A stretch of DNA of 64,000 bases, taken from assembly GCF_024793945.1 (NCBI RefSeq), contig NZ_JANUSD010000018.1, positions 1 to 64,000 on the forward strand, written 5' to 3'. Source of the stretch: Emticicia fluvialis. Its GTDB lineage: Bacteria > Bacteroidota > Bacteroidia > Cytophagales > Spirosomataceae. The position numbers and the translations under genes are program-made. Under the pieces are notes generated by a model. That model searched no databases, was not told where the DNA came from, and saw only the letters and a list, made by a program, of their open reading frames with translations. Positions 54,332 to 63,610 of this stretch are shown here, piece by piece (position 1 is the stretch's first letter; each line of letters starts with the position of its first letter).

Positions 54332-54967
54332 ATGATTAGTGTACTACTTTTTGAAGACAATAAAAACCTCAGAGAAAGTCTTTCGCTGTACCTTTCGGGT
54401 ACAGACGGACTAAGGTTGGCAGGTGCCTACCCCGAAGCAACTGATGCTGTAAAATTAGTGAGCCGGCACCAGCCTGATGTGGTGCTGATGGATATTCAGA
54501 TGCCGCAGGTGTCGGGCATAGAAGCGATGATAGCCATCAAAAAAGTGAATAGTGATGTAAAAGTGTTGATTCAGACGGTATTTGAAAATGACGACAAAGT
54601 GTTTGCTGCTATTTGCGCAGGCGCCAACGGATATATTTTAAAGACTCCCAAGCCAGAAAATTATGTAAAAGCTATTTTTGACGTTTACAACGGTGGGTCT
54701 CATTTAACCCCCAGCATTGCTGCCAAGGTGCTGGCCATGTTTCAGAATCAGTTTGTGATGAAAGAGCAAACCTACGTTTCGCTGACACCGCGCGAGAAAG
54801 AAGTTTTGCAGCTGATGGTGAAAGGCATGAGTTATAAAATGATAGCCGATGCCTGTAATGTAAGTTTTAACACCATACATACCCATATAAAAAACATTTA
54901 CGAGAAATTGCACGTCAATTCGGCGCCTGAAGCAGTTGTAAAAGCGCTCTCAATGCGGCTGGTTTAA
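54332..54967 (+). CDS. NarL/LuxR-family response regulator
   Basis: This is a 211-residue protein. The receiver domain (1-125) has the acidic pair EDN, phosphoacceptor Asp54 in VVLMDIQMP and Lys105 in YILKTPKP. The LuxR HTH (about 145-205) reads LTPREKEVLQLMVKGMSYKMIADACNVSFNTIHTHIKNIY. It pairs with the kinase just upstream. Its target genes cannot be read from the window, but the protease cluster that starts 55 bases later is an obvious candidate. Confidence 0.92.
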   Translation: MISVLLFEDNKNLRESLSLYLSGTDGLRLAGAYPEATDAVKLVSRHQPDVVLMDIQMPQVSGIEAMIAIKKVNSDVKVLIQTVFENDDKVFAAICAGANGYILKTPKPENYVKAIFDVYNGGSHLTPSIAAKVLAMFQNQFVMKEQTYVSLTPREKEVLQLMVKGMSYKMIADACNVSFNTIHTHIKNIYEKLHVNSAPEAVVKALSMRLV

Positions 54968-55022
54968 AAGGTGCCTGATGCCCCCGGCTTATTATTGACT
55001 AACGATTATTGATTGAAAACAA

Positions 55023-56000
55023 GTGAAACTTATACCACAAACTGATATGAATTCTTGCTGGGCGGCATCTTTGGCTATGGTATCTTTAGCCCTTGATGAT
55101 GAACCCAAAAGCCAGGAAGAATTTATAAAACTTAGAAACAATGCTATCGGGCTGAATGAATATCCGTATCGGGCAACCACCATACCTGATGCCGATATGG
55201 CCTATTTCACGGCAGAACATCTTTCTGGTTACACAAGTTTTACAGAGGGTTCGTTGGGTTTGCATCAGATAAAGCAATTGCTTGAAGACTCAAAACCAGT
55301 TATTTATGATTATAAGCTGAACAGCAATACACAGTCTCATCTGGTGGTGATGGACAAAGTAGAGAAAACGGCACTATTGCCAGATAATTGTAACATATCC
55401 TGGATTCACATCAACGACCCTTGGCCAATTAATCAGGGAAATGGTTTTTATATAACCTATGAAAGATATTACGGGCAAGGTAAAATTGATGATTCGGATT
55501 CAGGACCAAGACGAAAATACACTATAACATTACTGACGAACAATAGGCCAAACCTAAATAATGACGATAAAATATATTTGTCAAATGTCTTTTTTAATGA
55601 GACCTCTGATGATTTGATACGTGCTTTCCTAAAACATGTGGAAGCCTTGCCTGATGCACAAGGCGATTCGTTTTATAATGAAATAAACTTTAATAAATCT
55701 TTGGCGGCAGCAACCAGGGTTTCTAAAGGTTACAGAGTTCTGAATGTAGGTACCCGAGGGACTTTTGCAGACTCGGGTGTGAAAATTGAAACCCTTTTGG
55801 GGATGGATGCCGATACCTATATATATTTTCTTGGCCAGAATAACAAGATTACCACCATTATTACGACCGCAAAAGTAAGGAATCCACACAACCAATTTGG
55901 TTTTAACGATAACTGGATCATCAACCATATTGAAAGAGCCGACAGGTTTGAATCAATGGCCCCGATACTTGAGAGAATCAGTAATGAAATGAATTGGTAG
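55023..56000 (+). CDS. Papain-like cysteine protease (peptidase C39/C70-like)
   Basis: This 325-residue protein starts at GTG (55023). The N-terminal protease has oxyanion Gln6, catalytic Cys12 in NSCWAAS, His106 in QSHLVVM and Asn131/Asp132 in HINDPWP, all in the correct order. The C-terminal half (about 180-325) is a separate domain that I do not recognise (RVSKGYRVLNVGTRGTF, TYIYFLGQNNK). No signal peptide is seen, so it acts in the cytoplasm or is exported another way. It heads a run with two unknown genes. The substrate is unknown. Confidence 0.75.
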   Translation: MKLIPQTDMNSCWAASLAMVSLALDDEPKSQEEFIKLRNNAIGLNEYPYRATTIPDADMAYFTAEHLSGYTSFTEGSLGLHQIKQLLEDSKPVIYDYKLNSNTQSHLVVMDKVEKTALLPDNCNISWIHINDPWPINQGNGFYITYERYYGQGKIDDSDSGPRRKYTITLLTNNRPNLNNDDKIYLSNVFFNETSDDLIRAFLKHVEALPDAQGDSFYNEINFNKSLAAATRVSKGYRVLNVGTRGTFADSGVKIETLLGMDADTYIYFLGQNNKITTIITTAKVRNPHNQFGFNDNWIINHIERADRFESMAPILERISNEMNW

Positions 56001-56100
56001 TGCGTTTACCCTGGCAACCGGGTAATTTTGAAAACAGCCTGAAAAACCTTACAAATTTTGAGAAGCAATATTTTATTCAATTCCTAAAACATCAATTAAA

Positions 56101-56580
56101 ATGGGAGATTTAACCACTAAAGAAGACCTATCCGAACAAAATGGAGATCCTGCAAAAAGAGATTCCGCCGCATTAAAAAGAGTGAAAAGACACACCTACG
56201 TTGATTTGGATGAAGGACCAAATGGTACAGAAAAAACAAGACAGGAGGGTCTATACCTTAGCCTTGACCAGATGGAGATCTTAATAAGCTATCTTAGGAA
56301 GAACCACCCGAATATTGATCACGTAAGTTTTATGATTGGCAAACTAAGTTCAAAAGAGGGGCGCTCGCTGCAAGAAAGAGCTAAGCCAAGAGTTAATGAA
56401 GAAGAATATACAGTTGAGATTTTGCCATTCCAGTTTAAAAAAGATGGTAATTCTGAGTTTTTAACGGTTGATAACGTTGTAGGTTTTCTTACTATTCCGG
56501 GGCAGCCTTTTGATAATGAAATGGGCGGCGGCGGCGGCGGCAACCAGAAAGTTCCACCACCATCAGTAAGGACTCCCTGA
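56101..56580 (+). CDS. Hypothetical protein with a glycine-rich C-terminus
   Basis: This 159-residue soluble protein has a charged N-terminus (DLSEQNGDPAKRDSA) and helix pairs (YLSLDQMEILISYLRKNHP). Near the end comes GGGGGGN, from a GGC repeat at 56524-56541, then PPPSVRTP. No family is recognised. It lies between the papain-like protease and the membrane protein (8-base gap to the latter). A Gly-rich tail before a Pro-rich end could be a protease recognition site, but this is speculation. Confidence 0.6.
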   Translation: MGDLTTKEDLSEQNGDPAKRDSAALKRVKRHTYVDLDEGPNGTEKTRQEGLYLSLDQMEILISYLRKNHPNIDHVSFMIGKLSSKEGRSLQERAKPRVNEEEYTVEILPFQFKKDGNSEFLTVDNVVGFLTIPGQPFDNEMGGGGGGNQKVPPPSVRTP

Positions 56581-56587
56581 TTAAAGC

Positions 56588-57238
56588 ATGGATTTTACAC
56601 TAGGATTATATCGGTTTTCCGGATGGTCACAGGATGTGATTTGGCTGTTAATATGCTGGATGATGCTAAAGAAAGGTGGTTATTGGACAGGGCATAAGAT
56701 ATTCTTTTTGCTCTATGCCCTGTCTACTGCCTTTTTCGAAATAGTTTATGCTATAACAGCCATTACCCTGAGCAACAACCTTTTTCTGGATTATTGGTTT
56801 ATAGCCCTTGAGTTTGTGGTTTTGAGTTTTTATCTGAGAGGCGTTATAAAGCTGAAATGGATAAACGTAACTGTTTACATTTTATGCCTGGCCTTTGTGG
56901 GGTTTTCTGTTTATAATTCTTTTCTGGGGCAGGGTTTTAATAACTATAATAGCTATGGCACACTCATAAACAGTCTTTACCTTACTTTTTTGTCGGGGCT
57001 TGGCCTTTTTATGCTTGCCAAAAGGTATATCAACAAAAGGCTTTTCAGCCTTACTGAAAGCTGGCTTGTATTAGGTGTTTTTCTGATATACTCAAGCATT
57101 ATTATTTTTGATTATATTTATGCACTTTCTGTACCCTATAAAAACGATACCATACTGTATGCAGTTTTAATAGTACAGAATTTTATTAAGAGCTTTTTCC
57201 TTATATTTTATATAAAAGGAATAATGTTAATTAAGTAG
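56588..57238 (+). CDS. Seven-helix integral membrane protein of unknown function
   Basis: This 216-residue protein has about seven hydrophobic segments, starting with DVIWLLICWMML and ending with FFLIFYIKGIML. There are no transport or enzyme motifs. Its start is 8 bases after the previous stop, so the two genes are co-translated. The LytTR gene that follows after a terminator suggests a membrane sensor and DNA-binding partner, a pattern common in Bacteroidota, but this is inference. Confidence 0.65.
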   Translation: MDFTLGLYRFSGWSQDVIWLLICWMMLKKGGYWTGHKIFFLLYALSTAFFEIVYAITAITLSNNLFLDYWFIALEFVVLSFYLRGVIKLKWINVTVYILCLAFVGFSVYNSFLGQGFNNYNSYGTLINSLYLTFLSGLGLFMLAKRYINKRLFSLTESWLVLGVFLIYSSIIIFDYIYALSVPYKNDTILYAVLIVQNFIKSFFLIFYIKGIMLIK

Positions 57239-57292
57239 CTTGTTTTTCGGGGTTTTAATTTTTTTAGTTTAGTTGTTTTGTAGCCATGTAGC

Positions 57293-57320
57293 AAAAAATC
57301 CCCAGAATTGGGGATTTTTT
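57293..57320. terminator. Strong bidirectional terminator
   Basis: Arms 57293-57303 and 57310-57320 are perfectly complementary (A6TCCCC with GGGGAT6). It separates the membrane protein gene from the LytTR gene. Confidence 0.88.
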
Positions 57321-57364
57321 GTTTTTGTACATCTGCTGAAATTTGGCATATAAAACCAACAATT

Positions 57365-57745
57365 ATGAAACACTTTAAACCCGCTCTGTCTAAAACCCAG
57401 CATGTTGCCCAGAACCTCTACATCATGATCAATGGTATACGGATAAGTATATCACCCGAAGAAATCATTTATCTGGAAGCCAGCATTAACTATACCACCT
57501 TTCATACACGAAACAATAAGTTTACGTCTGCCTTCCATCTGAAGTTTTTTGATGAGGTGCTCAAAGAACACACTTACTTTGTAAGAATCAATAAATCTTA
57601 TATACTAAACCTGAATTATCTGGAAGCACTGAACTGGAAAAGAGACACCAAAGAAGTGCGCCTGGCCGACGGCACAATGCTGCCAATCTCAAGACGCCGG
57701 GCAAGCGGAATAAAGGATATGCTCTGGAAGAAACTGAATGCCTGA
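57365..57745 (+). CDS. LytTR-type DNA-binding protein
   Basis: From the ATG at 57365 (MKHFKPALSKTQ) this is a 126-residue protein made almost entirely of one LytTR domain: EIIYLEASINYTTFHTRNN, then FVRINKSYILNLNYLEALNW, then LPISRRRASGIKDMLWKK. There is no receiver domain, so activity must be set by a partner, perhaps the preceding membrane protein. The track start at 57308 overlaps the terminator and is rejected. Confidence 0.88.
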   Translation: MKHFKPALSKTQHVAQNLYIMINGIRISISPEEIIYLEASINYTTFHTRNNKFTSAFHLKFFDEVLKEHTYFVRINKSYILNLNYLEALNWKRDTKEVRLADGTMLPISRRRASGIKDMLWKKLNA

Positions 57746-57869
57746 CCGCTCAAATAAAATGTGCAGATGCGGGTAAAAAAATAGTATAAAACTATTAAAT
57801 TATTGTTAAATACTTGAATTTTTTGCTATAATTGACGTACTTCGCAAGACACATTCTGTTATTGAAGCA

Positions 57870-60185
57870 ATGGACGATATGAATAAAGGCAAAGCAAATG
57901 AACGGGGCTCAAAGGGTAGCCTTTTTTCATTTTTAAATGGATTAGTGGGGTCAACTTCAAATAAAAGCGACGACAAAAGCAGTGCTATTCCTGAATCAAA
58001 AATCAGTCGGTATGCCGACAGCATTGAGCAGTCTAACTATATAAGCCGTGACCTGAGCTGGCTTAAATTCAACGAACGTGTGCTTGACCAGACCCGCGAC
58101 AGCAACCTGAATCTTTTTGAGCGGCTGAAGTTTCTGGCCATTACTTCTTCCAATCTTGATGAGTTCTTTACCATCAGATTGGGTAGCTTGTATAATTACC
58201 TTGATTACCATAAAGAACGTATAGATTATTCGGGGTTAAGAGAAATCCCTTTTCGTAAGGCGTTGTTATCTGCAGTAAGGCAGTTTTGTCAGGAACAAGA
58301 CAGAATCTTTGATGAAGAACTGAAACCCTTGTTCAAGAGCCACAAGTTTCAGGTAGTAAAAATTAGCGACCTTACCAGCAATGAGTTGACAGAGGTGGTG
58401 GATTACTTTGATTACACCATCTATCCGATGCTTACACCGATGCTCTTTGACCACACCCATGCGTTTCCGGTGCTTATTGCCAAAACGCTTATTTTTGGCG
58501 TGGTAACTGATTCAAGCCGTTCTACACTATTTTCAGAAGACAGCGAAACCAAAAAGATATCTTTTGTACAGATTCCAGGTAATCTGCCCCGTTTCTACAC
58601 CATTGAGAGAAATGATGAGTTGTTTTTTCTGCCAATTGAAGAGATTGTTCGCCATGAGATAAAGAAACTGTACCGAAACGTTGAGATTCAGTCGGTAAGC
58701 CTTTTCAGAATTGTACGTAATGGCGACTTTACACTGGAGGAGTCTGATGACATTGAGTCAGACTTTGTAGACGAAATAAAACAGAAAATTAAAAGCCGTC
58801 GGCTGGGCCGTGTGGTGTATATGGAGATAGAAGCCAATGCCAACGAATGGCTGGTAAATATTTTGCAGAAACGGTGGGAAATTGACAAGTATAATATTTT
58901 TGTTGACGAGTGTCTGATTGACTACACCTGTCTTTGGCAGATTATCCGCCATCCGGAGTTTCAGGAAGAACTGGAACCTATCCATCCGCCTGTATCCCCT
59001 AAAAGACTAAAAGAAAAGAATAACGATATTTTTGAGGTGGTACGTGAAAAGGATTTACTGTTACACCACCCTTACAATAATTTTGAGCCGGTATTGCAAT
59101 TGCTGGAAAGAGCTGCTGAAGACCCCGATGTGCTGGCCATAAAGCTGACAATTTACCGCCTGGCCAAAAAGTCGCGCGTTACGCAGGCTTTGTTAAAGGC
59201 CGCCGAGAACGGCAAGCACGTGTCGGCGCTGTTTGAAATAAAAGCCCGCTTTGACGAGGAAAACAACATCAGAGAAGCCGAACGCCTGCAAAGAGCCGGG
59301 TGTTTCGTTATCTATGGTATCGGCTGGTATAAAACACATACCAAGCTGATGTTGATTGTGCGCAAAGAAGGCAACCGTGTTGTGCAGTATGCGCATTTGG
59401 CCAGTGGCAACTACAATGAAGATACGGCCAGGTTATATACTGATATTGGCCTGTTAACCACTAATCCGGCTTACACCAAAGATATTTCAGAGTTTTTTAA
59501 TGTTATTACGGGGCATTCGCAGCCCGGTGATTACCGTTATCTGATTACCTCGCCAAGAGATATGCGCCGCCGCCTGATTGAGCTAATCAGAAACGAGGCA
59601 TCAAATGCGCAGCAGGGCTTGCCAAGCGGTATTTGTATCAAACTTAATTCGCTTGAAGACCGGTATATTATAGATGAACTATACAAAGCGTCGCAGGCGG
59701 GTGTCAGAATCAAGCTTATCATCAGAGGTATATGCTGCTTGCGCCCGGGGCGTCAGCATCTCAGCGAAAACATTACCGTGCGCTCGGTTGTAGGTTTATA
59801 CCTTGAGCACGCCCGTATATTTTATTTCCATAACAACGGCGAGCCAAGGGTATACGGAAGTAGTGCCGATATCATGGTGCGTAGTTTTGATAAGCGGATA
59901 GAGTCCATGTTTGAGCTCGTAGACGATGAAGTTAAAAAACATGCCATTGAAATTTTGTATTATAACCTGCGCGATAACGTAAACGCTTACGAATTGCAGG
60001 AAGATGGTTCGTATTCAAAAGTAAAATGTTTGCTAACACCAGAAGACCAACCTATCAATATTCATAAAATGTTTTTTGAAATTGAAGAGAATGGGTCTGA
60101 AGAAGCAAATTTGTTTGCACAGCAGAACGCACCCACAGAAATTGTATCAGAAGAAACACCAATAGAGACAGAAACCAATCAGTAA
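57870..60185 (+). CDS. ppk1: Polyphosphate kinase 1
   Basis: This is a 771-residue enzyme that extends polyphosphate from ATP. The N-terminal 50 residues are low-complexity and specific to this group. Then come SYISRDLSWLKFNERVL and the ITSSNLDEFFTIR substrate motif. Two phospholipase-D-like halves hold the active-site histidine region WYKTHTKLMLIV and YAHLASGNYNEDTARLYTD. It ends one base before galK starts, so the two genes are probably co-transcribed. Confidence 0.96.
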   Translation: MDDMNKGKANERGSKGSLFSFLNGLVGSTSNKSDDKSSAIPESKISRYADSIEQSNYISRDLSWLKFNERVLDQTRDSNLNLFERLKFLAITSSNLDEFFTIRLGSLYNYLDYHKERIDYSGLREIPFRKALLSAVRQFCQEQDRIFDEELKPLFKSHKFQVVKISDLTSNELTEVVDYFDYTIYPMLTPMLFDHTHAFPVLIAKTLIFGVVTDSSRSTLFSEDSETKKISFVQIPGNLPRFYTIERNDELFFLPIEEIVRHEIKKLYRNVEIQSVSLFRIVRNGDFTLEESDDIESDFVDEIKQKIKSRRLGRVVYMEIEANANEWLVNILQKRWEIDKYNIFVDECLIDYTCLWQIIRHPEFQEELEPIHPPVSPKRLKEKNNDIFEVVREKDLLLHHPYNNFEPVLQLLERAAEDPDVLAIKLTIYRLAKKSRVTQALLKAAENGKHVSALFEIKARFDEENNIREAERLQRAGCFVIYGIGWYKTHTKLMLIVRKEGNRVVQYAHLASGNYNEDTARLYTDIGLLTTNPAYTKDISEFFNVITGHSQPGDYRYLITSPRDMRRRLIELIRNEASNAQQGLPSGICIKLNSLEDRYIIDELYKASQAGVRIKLIIRGICCLRPGRQHLSENITVRSVVGLYLEHARIFYFHNNGEPRVYGSSADIMVRSFDKRIESMFELVDDEVKKHAIEILYYNLRDNVNAYELQEDGSYSKVKCLLTPEDQPINIHKMFFEIEENGSEEANLFAQQNAPTEIVSEETPIETETNQ

Positions 60186-61340
60186 ATGTATTCAGAAAAT
60201 ATCAGACAAAAGTTTTCAGACTTATATAACCAATCTCCAGACATACTTGTACGCGCCCCGGGGCGCATTAATCTGTTAGGTGAACATACCGACTATAACG
60301 ATGGTTTTGTGCTACCGGCGGCTATAGATAAGGCCATTTACTACGCAGTTTCTAAAAGAGAAGACCGGCAGGTGAGACTTTTTTCTTACGATTTAGATGA
60401 TGCCTACGAGTGTTCTTTAGATGCATTGGATAAATCTGAGAAGGGATGGGCGAATTTCCTGATTGGGATGATGGCCGAAATGGGTAGAAAAGGAGCTGAG
60501 ATACCCTTCGGCGTAAATGTTGTATTTGGGGGCGATGTGCCTTTTGGGGGTGGTTTGTCTTCTTCTGCGGCTATTGAAAGTGGCATTGGCTATGCACTGA
60601 ATCAATTGTATAACCTTGGGCTTGCCAGAATTGACCTGGCTTTGGCAGCACAACAGGCCGAGCATAATTTTGCCGGGGTTAATTGCGGTATTATGGATAT
60701 GTTTGCGTCTATTCATGGTAAAGATAAAGCCGTTATCAAACTAGACTGCCGTGATTTAAGCTACGAGTATTTTCCGTTTGAAACCACTGAGTACGCCATA
60801 GTTTTATGTAATACGGGCGTAAAGCATAACCTGGGTGATACCGAATATAATAAACGCAGGGCAGAATGCGAAGCGGGTATCAGTATTTTACAGCAGGCTT
60901 TCCCTCAGGTAAATAGTTTGCGGGATGCAAGCATTGCTATGCTCAGAAGCCAGGCCGATAAATTGCCCGGGATTGTCTATAACAGATGCCGATATGTAAT
61001 TGAAGAAATAAACAGGGTTGAGCAGGCCTGCAAAGATTTACTGAATAACGATTTTATATCTTTCGGACAGAAAATGTATGAGACCCACAGGGGGCTAAGT
61101 GAGTTGTATGAAGTAAGCTGTCCGGAGCTGGATTTTCTGGTAGAAAAAACCCTGGAAAACGAAGCTGTTGTGGGTTCAAGAATGATGGGCGGAGGCTTTG
61201 GAGGCTGTACCATTAACCTGATTAAAAAAGAGGCGGTTGATACATTTCTCGCCGATATGGAGCAGGCCTATGAAACTGAGTTTGGGCAGAAACTCGTTTC
61301 TTACCGGATGGCAATTACTGATGGTGTAGGGGAGGTGTAA
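60186..61340 (+). CDS. galK: Galactokinase
   Basis: This 384-residue GHMP kinase phosphorylates galactose at C1 (Leloir pathway). The galactokinase signature is GRINLLGEHTDYNDGFVLPAA, the GHMP motif is PFGGGLSSSAAIE and the third motif is GSRMMGGGFGGCTINL. It begins directly after ppk1. The other Leloir genes are not in the window. Confidence 0.96.
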   Translation: MYSENIRQKFSDLYNQSPDILVRAPGRINLLGEHTDYNDGFVLPAAIDKAIYYAVSKREDRQVRLFSYDLDDAYECSLDALDKSEKGWANFLIGMMAEMGRKGAEIPFGVNVVFGGDVPFGGGLSSSAAIESGIGYALNQLYNLGLARIDLALAAQQAEHNFAGVNCGIMDMFASIHGKDKAVIKLDCRDLSYEYFPFETTEYAIVLCNTGVKHNLGDTEYNKRRAECEAGISILQQAFPQVNSLRDASIAMLRSQADKLPGIVYNRCRYVIEEINRVEQACKDLLNNDFISFGQKMYETHRGLSELYEVSCPELDFLVEKTLENEAVVGSRMMGGGFGGCTINLIKKEAVDTFLADMEQAYETEFGQKLVSYRMAITDGVGEV

Positions 61341-61360
61341 TTAAAATAATGATATTCTAT

Positions 61361-61401
61361 ATAACAGGAAAAGGCCGGATTCCCGGCCTTTTTCCTGTTA
61401 T
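61361..61401. terminator. Bidirectional terminator between galK and gyrB
   Basis: ATAACAGGAAAAGGCCGG and its near complement CCGGCCTTTTTCCTGTTAT form an 18-pair stem around a short loop. It serves galK and the convergent gyrB gene. Confidence 0.88.
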
Positions 61402-61412
61402 GGTAATAAACA

Positions 61413-63386
61413 TCAAATATCAACTCTTGCATACTTGGCGTTGCGTTCAATGAAATCGCGGCGAGGGGCTACTTCATCGCCCATCAGCATTGAGAAGAGA
61501 TGGTCTGCCTCTGCTGCCGATTCAATAGATACCTGTTTCAAAGTACGTTTGTCAGGGCGCATGGTTGTTTCCCATAGCTGCTCGGGGTTCATCTCTCCCA
61601 GACCTTTGTAGCGCTGAATACCCACGCTGTCTTCTCGGCCTGCACCAGCCAGACGCTTCACCTCACGTTCGCGCTGCTCTTCTGTCCAGCAATAAACCTC
61701 TTCTTTCCCTTTCTTAACCAGATACAACGGTGGTTGTGCAATATAAATATATCCGCTCTCAATCAATGCGCGCATGTAGCGGTAAAAGAACGTTAGAATC
61801 AGGGTACGAATATGGCTGCCATCAATATCGGCATCGGTCATGATAATGATTTTGTGGTAACGCAACCTATCTGTATTTAAAGCCCTTTCGTCGCCATCTT
61901 TACCAATCTGCACACCCAGTGCCGTAAAAATGTTTTTAATCTCTTCGTTTTCGTAAATACGGTATTCTTGCGCTTTTTCGACGTTAAGAATTTTACCTCT
62001 CAAAGGCAGAATCGCCTGAAACGCCCGGTTACGGCCTTGTTTGGCACTACCACCAGCACTATCGCCCTCAACCAGATATACTTCGCAAAGCGATGGGTCA
62101 GACTCCGAGCAATCGGCCAGTTTACCCGGTAAACCGGTTCCAACCAATACGTTTTTGCGCTGTACCATTTCGCGTGCTTTACGGGCGGCAATACGTGCTT
62201 TGGCAGCAAGTAATACCTTGTCTACTATCATGCGAGCCTCTTTCGGGTGTTCTTCCAGATAGTTTTCAAGCATTTCAGCAACACAAGAGCTAACGGCCGA
62301 TGTTACCTCGCTATTACCCAGTTTGGTTTTGGTTTGCCCCTCAAACTGTGGTTCTTGAACTTTTACTGAAATAATGGCAGTTAAGCCTTCACGGAAGTCA
62401 TCACCACTAATTTCGATTTTTTCTTTTGCCAATATGCCCGATTTCTCGGCATAGCCTTTCAGCGTACGGGTAAGCGCCATACGGAAGCCCGAAACGTGAG
62501 TACCCCCTTCATGGGTATTAATGTTGTTTACAAAAGAAGATACGTTTTCGCTGTAACTGGTGTTATAAAGCATGGCAACATCAACCGGGATACCGTCTTT
62601 ACTCCCTTCCATAAATATAGGTTCGGGAATCAGACGCTCACGGCCTGAGTCTATATAAGCTACAAATTCTGCCAGACCACCCTCAGAATAAAAAGTGTCT
62701 GCTTTAAAATTGTCGCTTTCATCTTTTTCACGCAGGTCAGTCAGAATAATTGTGATTCCTTTATTCAGGAAACACAACTCACGCAGCCTGTTCGCTACTG
62801 TTTCATACTTATATTCAGTAATGGTAAAAATGCTTGCGTCAGGCTTGAAAGTAACGGTCGTTCCTCTGTCGCTTGCCTCACCTACCTCGCGCACCGGATA
62901 CAAAGGCTTGCCAATTGAATATTCCTGCTCAAATATTTTGCCTTCGCGGTGTACTTCAACTTTCAGGTGCGTAGAAAGGGCATTTACGCACGATACCCCC
63001 ACACCATGCAAACCACCAGAAACTTTGTAGGTATCTTTGTCAAATTTACCACCGGCATGTAGTACGGTCATAACCACCTCAAGCGCCGACTTTTTCTCTT
63101 TGGGGTGCATACCGGTAGGTATCCCCCGGCCGTTATCTTTTACGGTTACTGAGTTATCTTCGTTTATTGTTACCTTTATTGTATCGCAATGGCCGGCAAG
63201 CGCTTCATCTATCGAGTTATCAACTACCTCCCATATCAAATGATGAAGTCCTTTTATACCAATATCACCGATGTACATGGCCGGACGTTTCCTTACTGCT
63301 TCTAACCCCTCCAGTACCTGGATGTTCTCCGCGCCATAATTTGCTTTTGAGTTTTGTGGCTCTGTGTTTTCTTGATTTTCTGTCAT
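61413..63386 (-). CDS. gyrB: DNA gyrase subunit B
   Basis: From the ATG at 63386 (MTENQENTEPQNSK) this is a 657-residue protein. The GHKL ATPase site has VDNSIDEALAG, VKDNGRGIPTGMHP and GGLHGVGVSCVNAL. The Toprim domain carries EGDSAGGSAKQGRNR and DADIDGSHIRTL, and the C-terminus has RYKGLGEMNPEQLWETTM. It introduces negative supercoils with gyrase A, which is not in the window. I reject the upstream ATG at 63416, whose 10 residues (MIVNCLLKLI) lie outside the conserved family. Confidence 0.97.
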   Translation of the reverse strand: MTENQENTEPQNSKANYGAENIQVLEGLEAVRKRPAMYIGDIGIKGLHHLIWEVVDNSIDEALAGHCDTIKVTINEDNSVTVKDNGRGIPTGMHPKEKKSALEVVMTVLHAGGKFDKDTYKVSGGLHGVGVSCVNALSTHLKVEVHREGKIFEQEYSIGKPLYPVREVGEASDRGTTVTFKPDASIFTITEYKYETVANRLRELCFLNKGITIILTDLREKDESDNFKADTFYSEGGLAEFVAYIDSGRERLIPEPIFMEGSKDGIPVDVAMLYNTSYSENVSSFVNNINTHEGGTHVSGFRMALTRTLKGYAEKSGILAKEKIEISGDDFREGLTAIISVKVQEPQFEGQTKTKLGNSEVTSAVSSCVAEMLENYLEEHPKEARMIVDKVLLAAKARIAARKAREMVQRKNVLVGTGLPGKLADCSESDPSLCEVYLVEGDSAGGSAKQGRNRAFQAILPLRGKILNVEKAQEYRIYENEEIKNIFTALGVQIGKDGDERALNTDRLRYHKIIIMTDADIDGSHIRTLILTFFYRYMRALIESGYIYIAQPPLYLVKKGKEEVYCWTEEQREREVKRLAGAGREDSVGIQRYKGLGEMNPEQLWETTMRPDKRTLKQVSIESAAEADHLFSMLMGDEVAPRRDFIERNAKYARVDI

Positions 63387-63610
63387 AATTAGTTTTAGTA
63401 AACAATTGACTATCAATAAATTAGTTATATCTTAAAATAGATGCTTGATATTCACTAATAATTAACATAAATTAGTTGTAAAGTTACACTTTTTTATCTA
63501 CAAATCGAAATTTATAAGCTAATGATTATTAGCAGAATACAATTAATCAGAGCCTGATTTTTTAATTAAAACCGGGCGTTTTTCAGCCCATTGACCTGTT
63601 GATACACATT

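Noticed and set aside
56524..56541. GGC repeat as a microsatellite phase switch
   Set aside because: A triplet repeat in a coding frame changes only the length of a Gly run, so it cannot switch the gene off.
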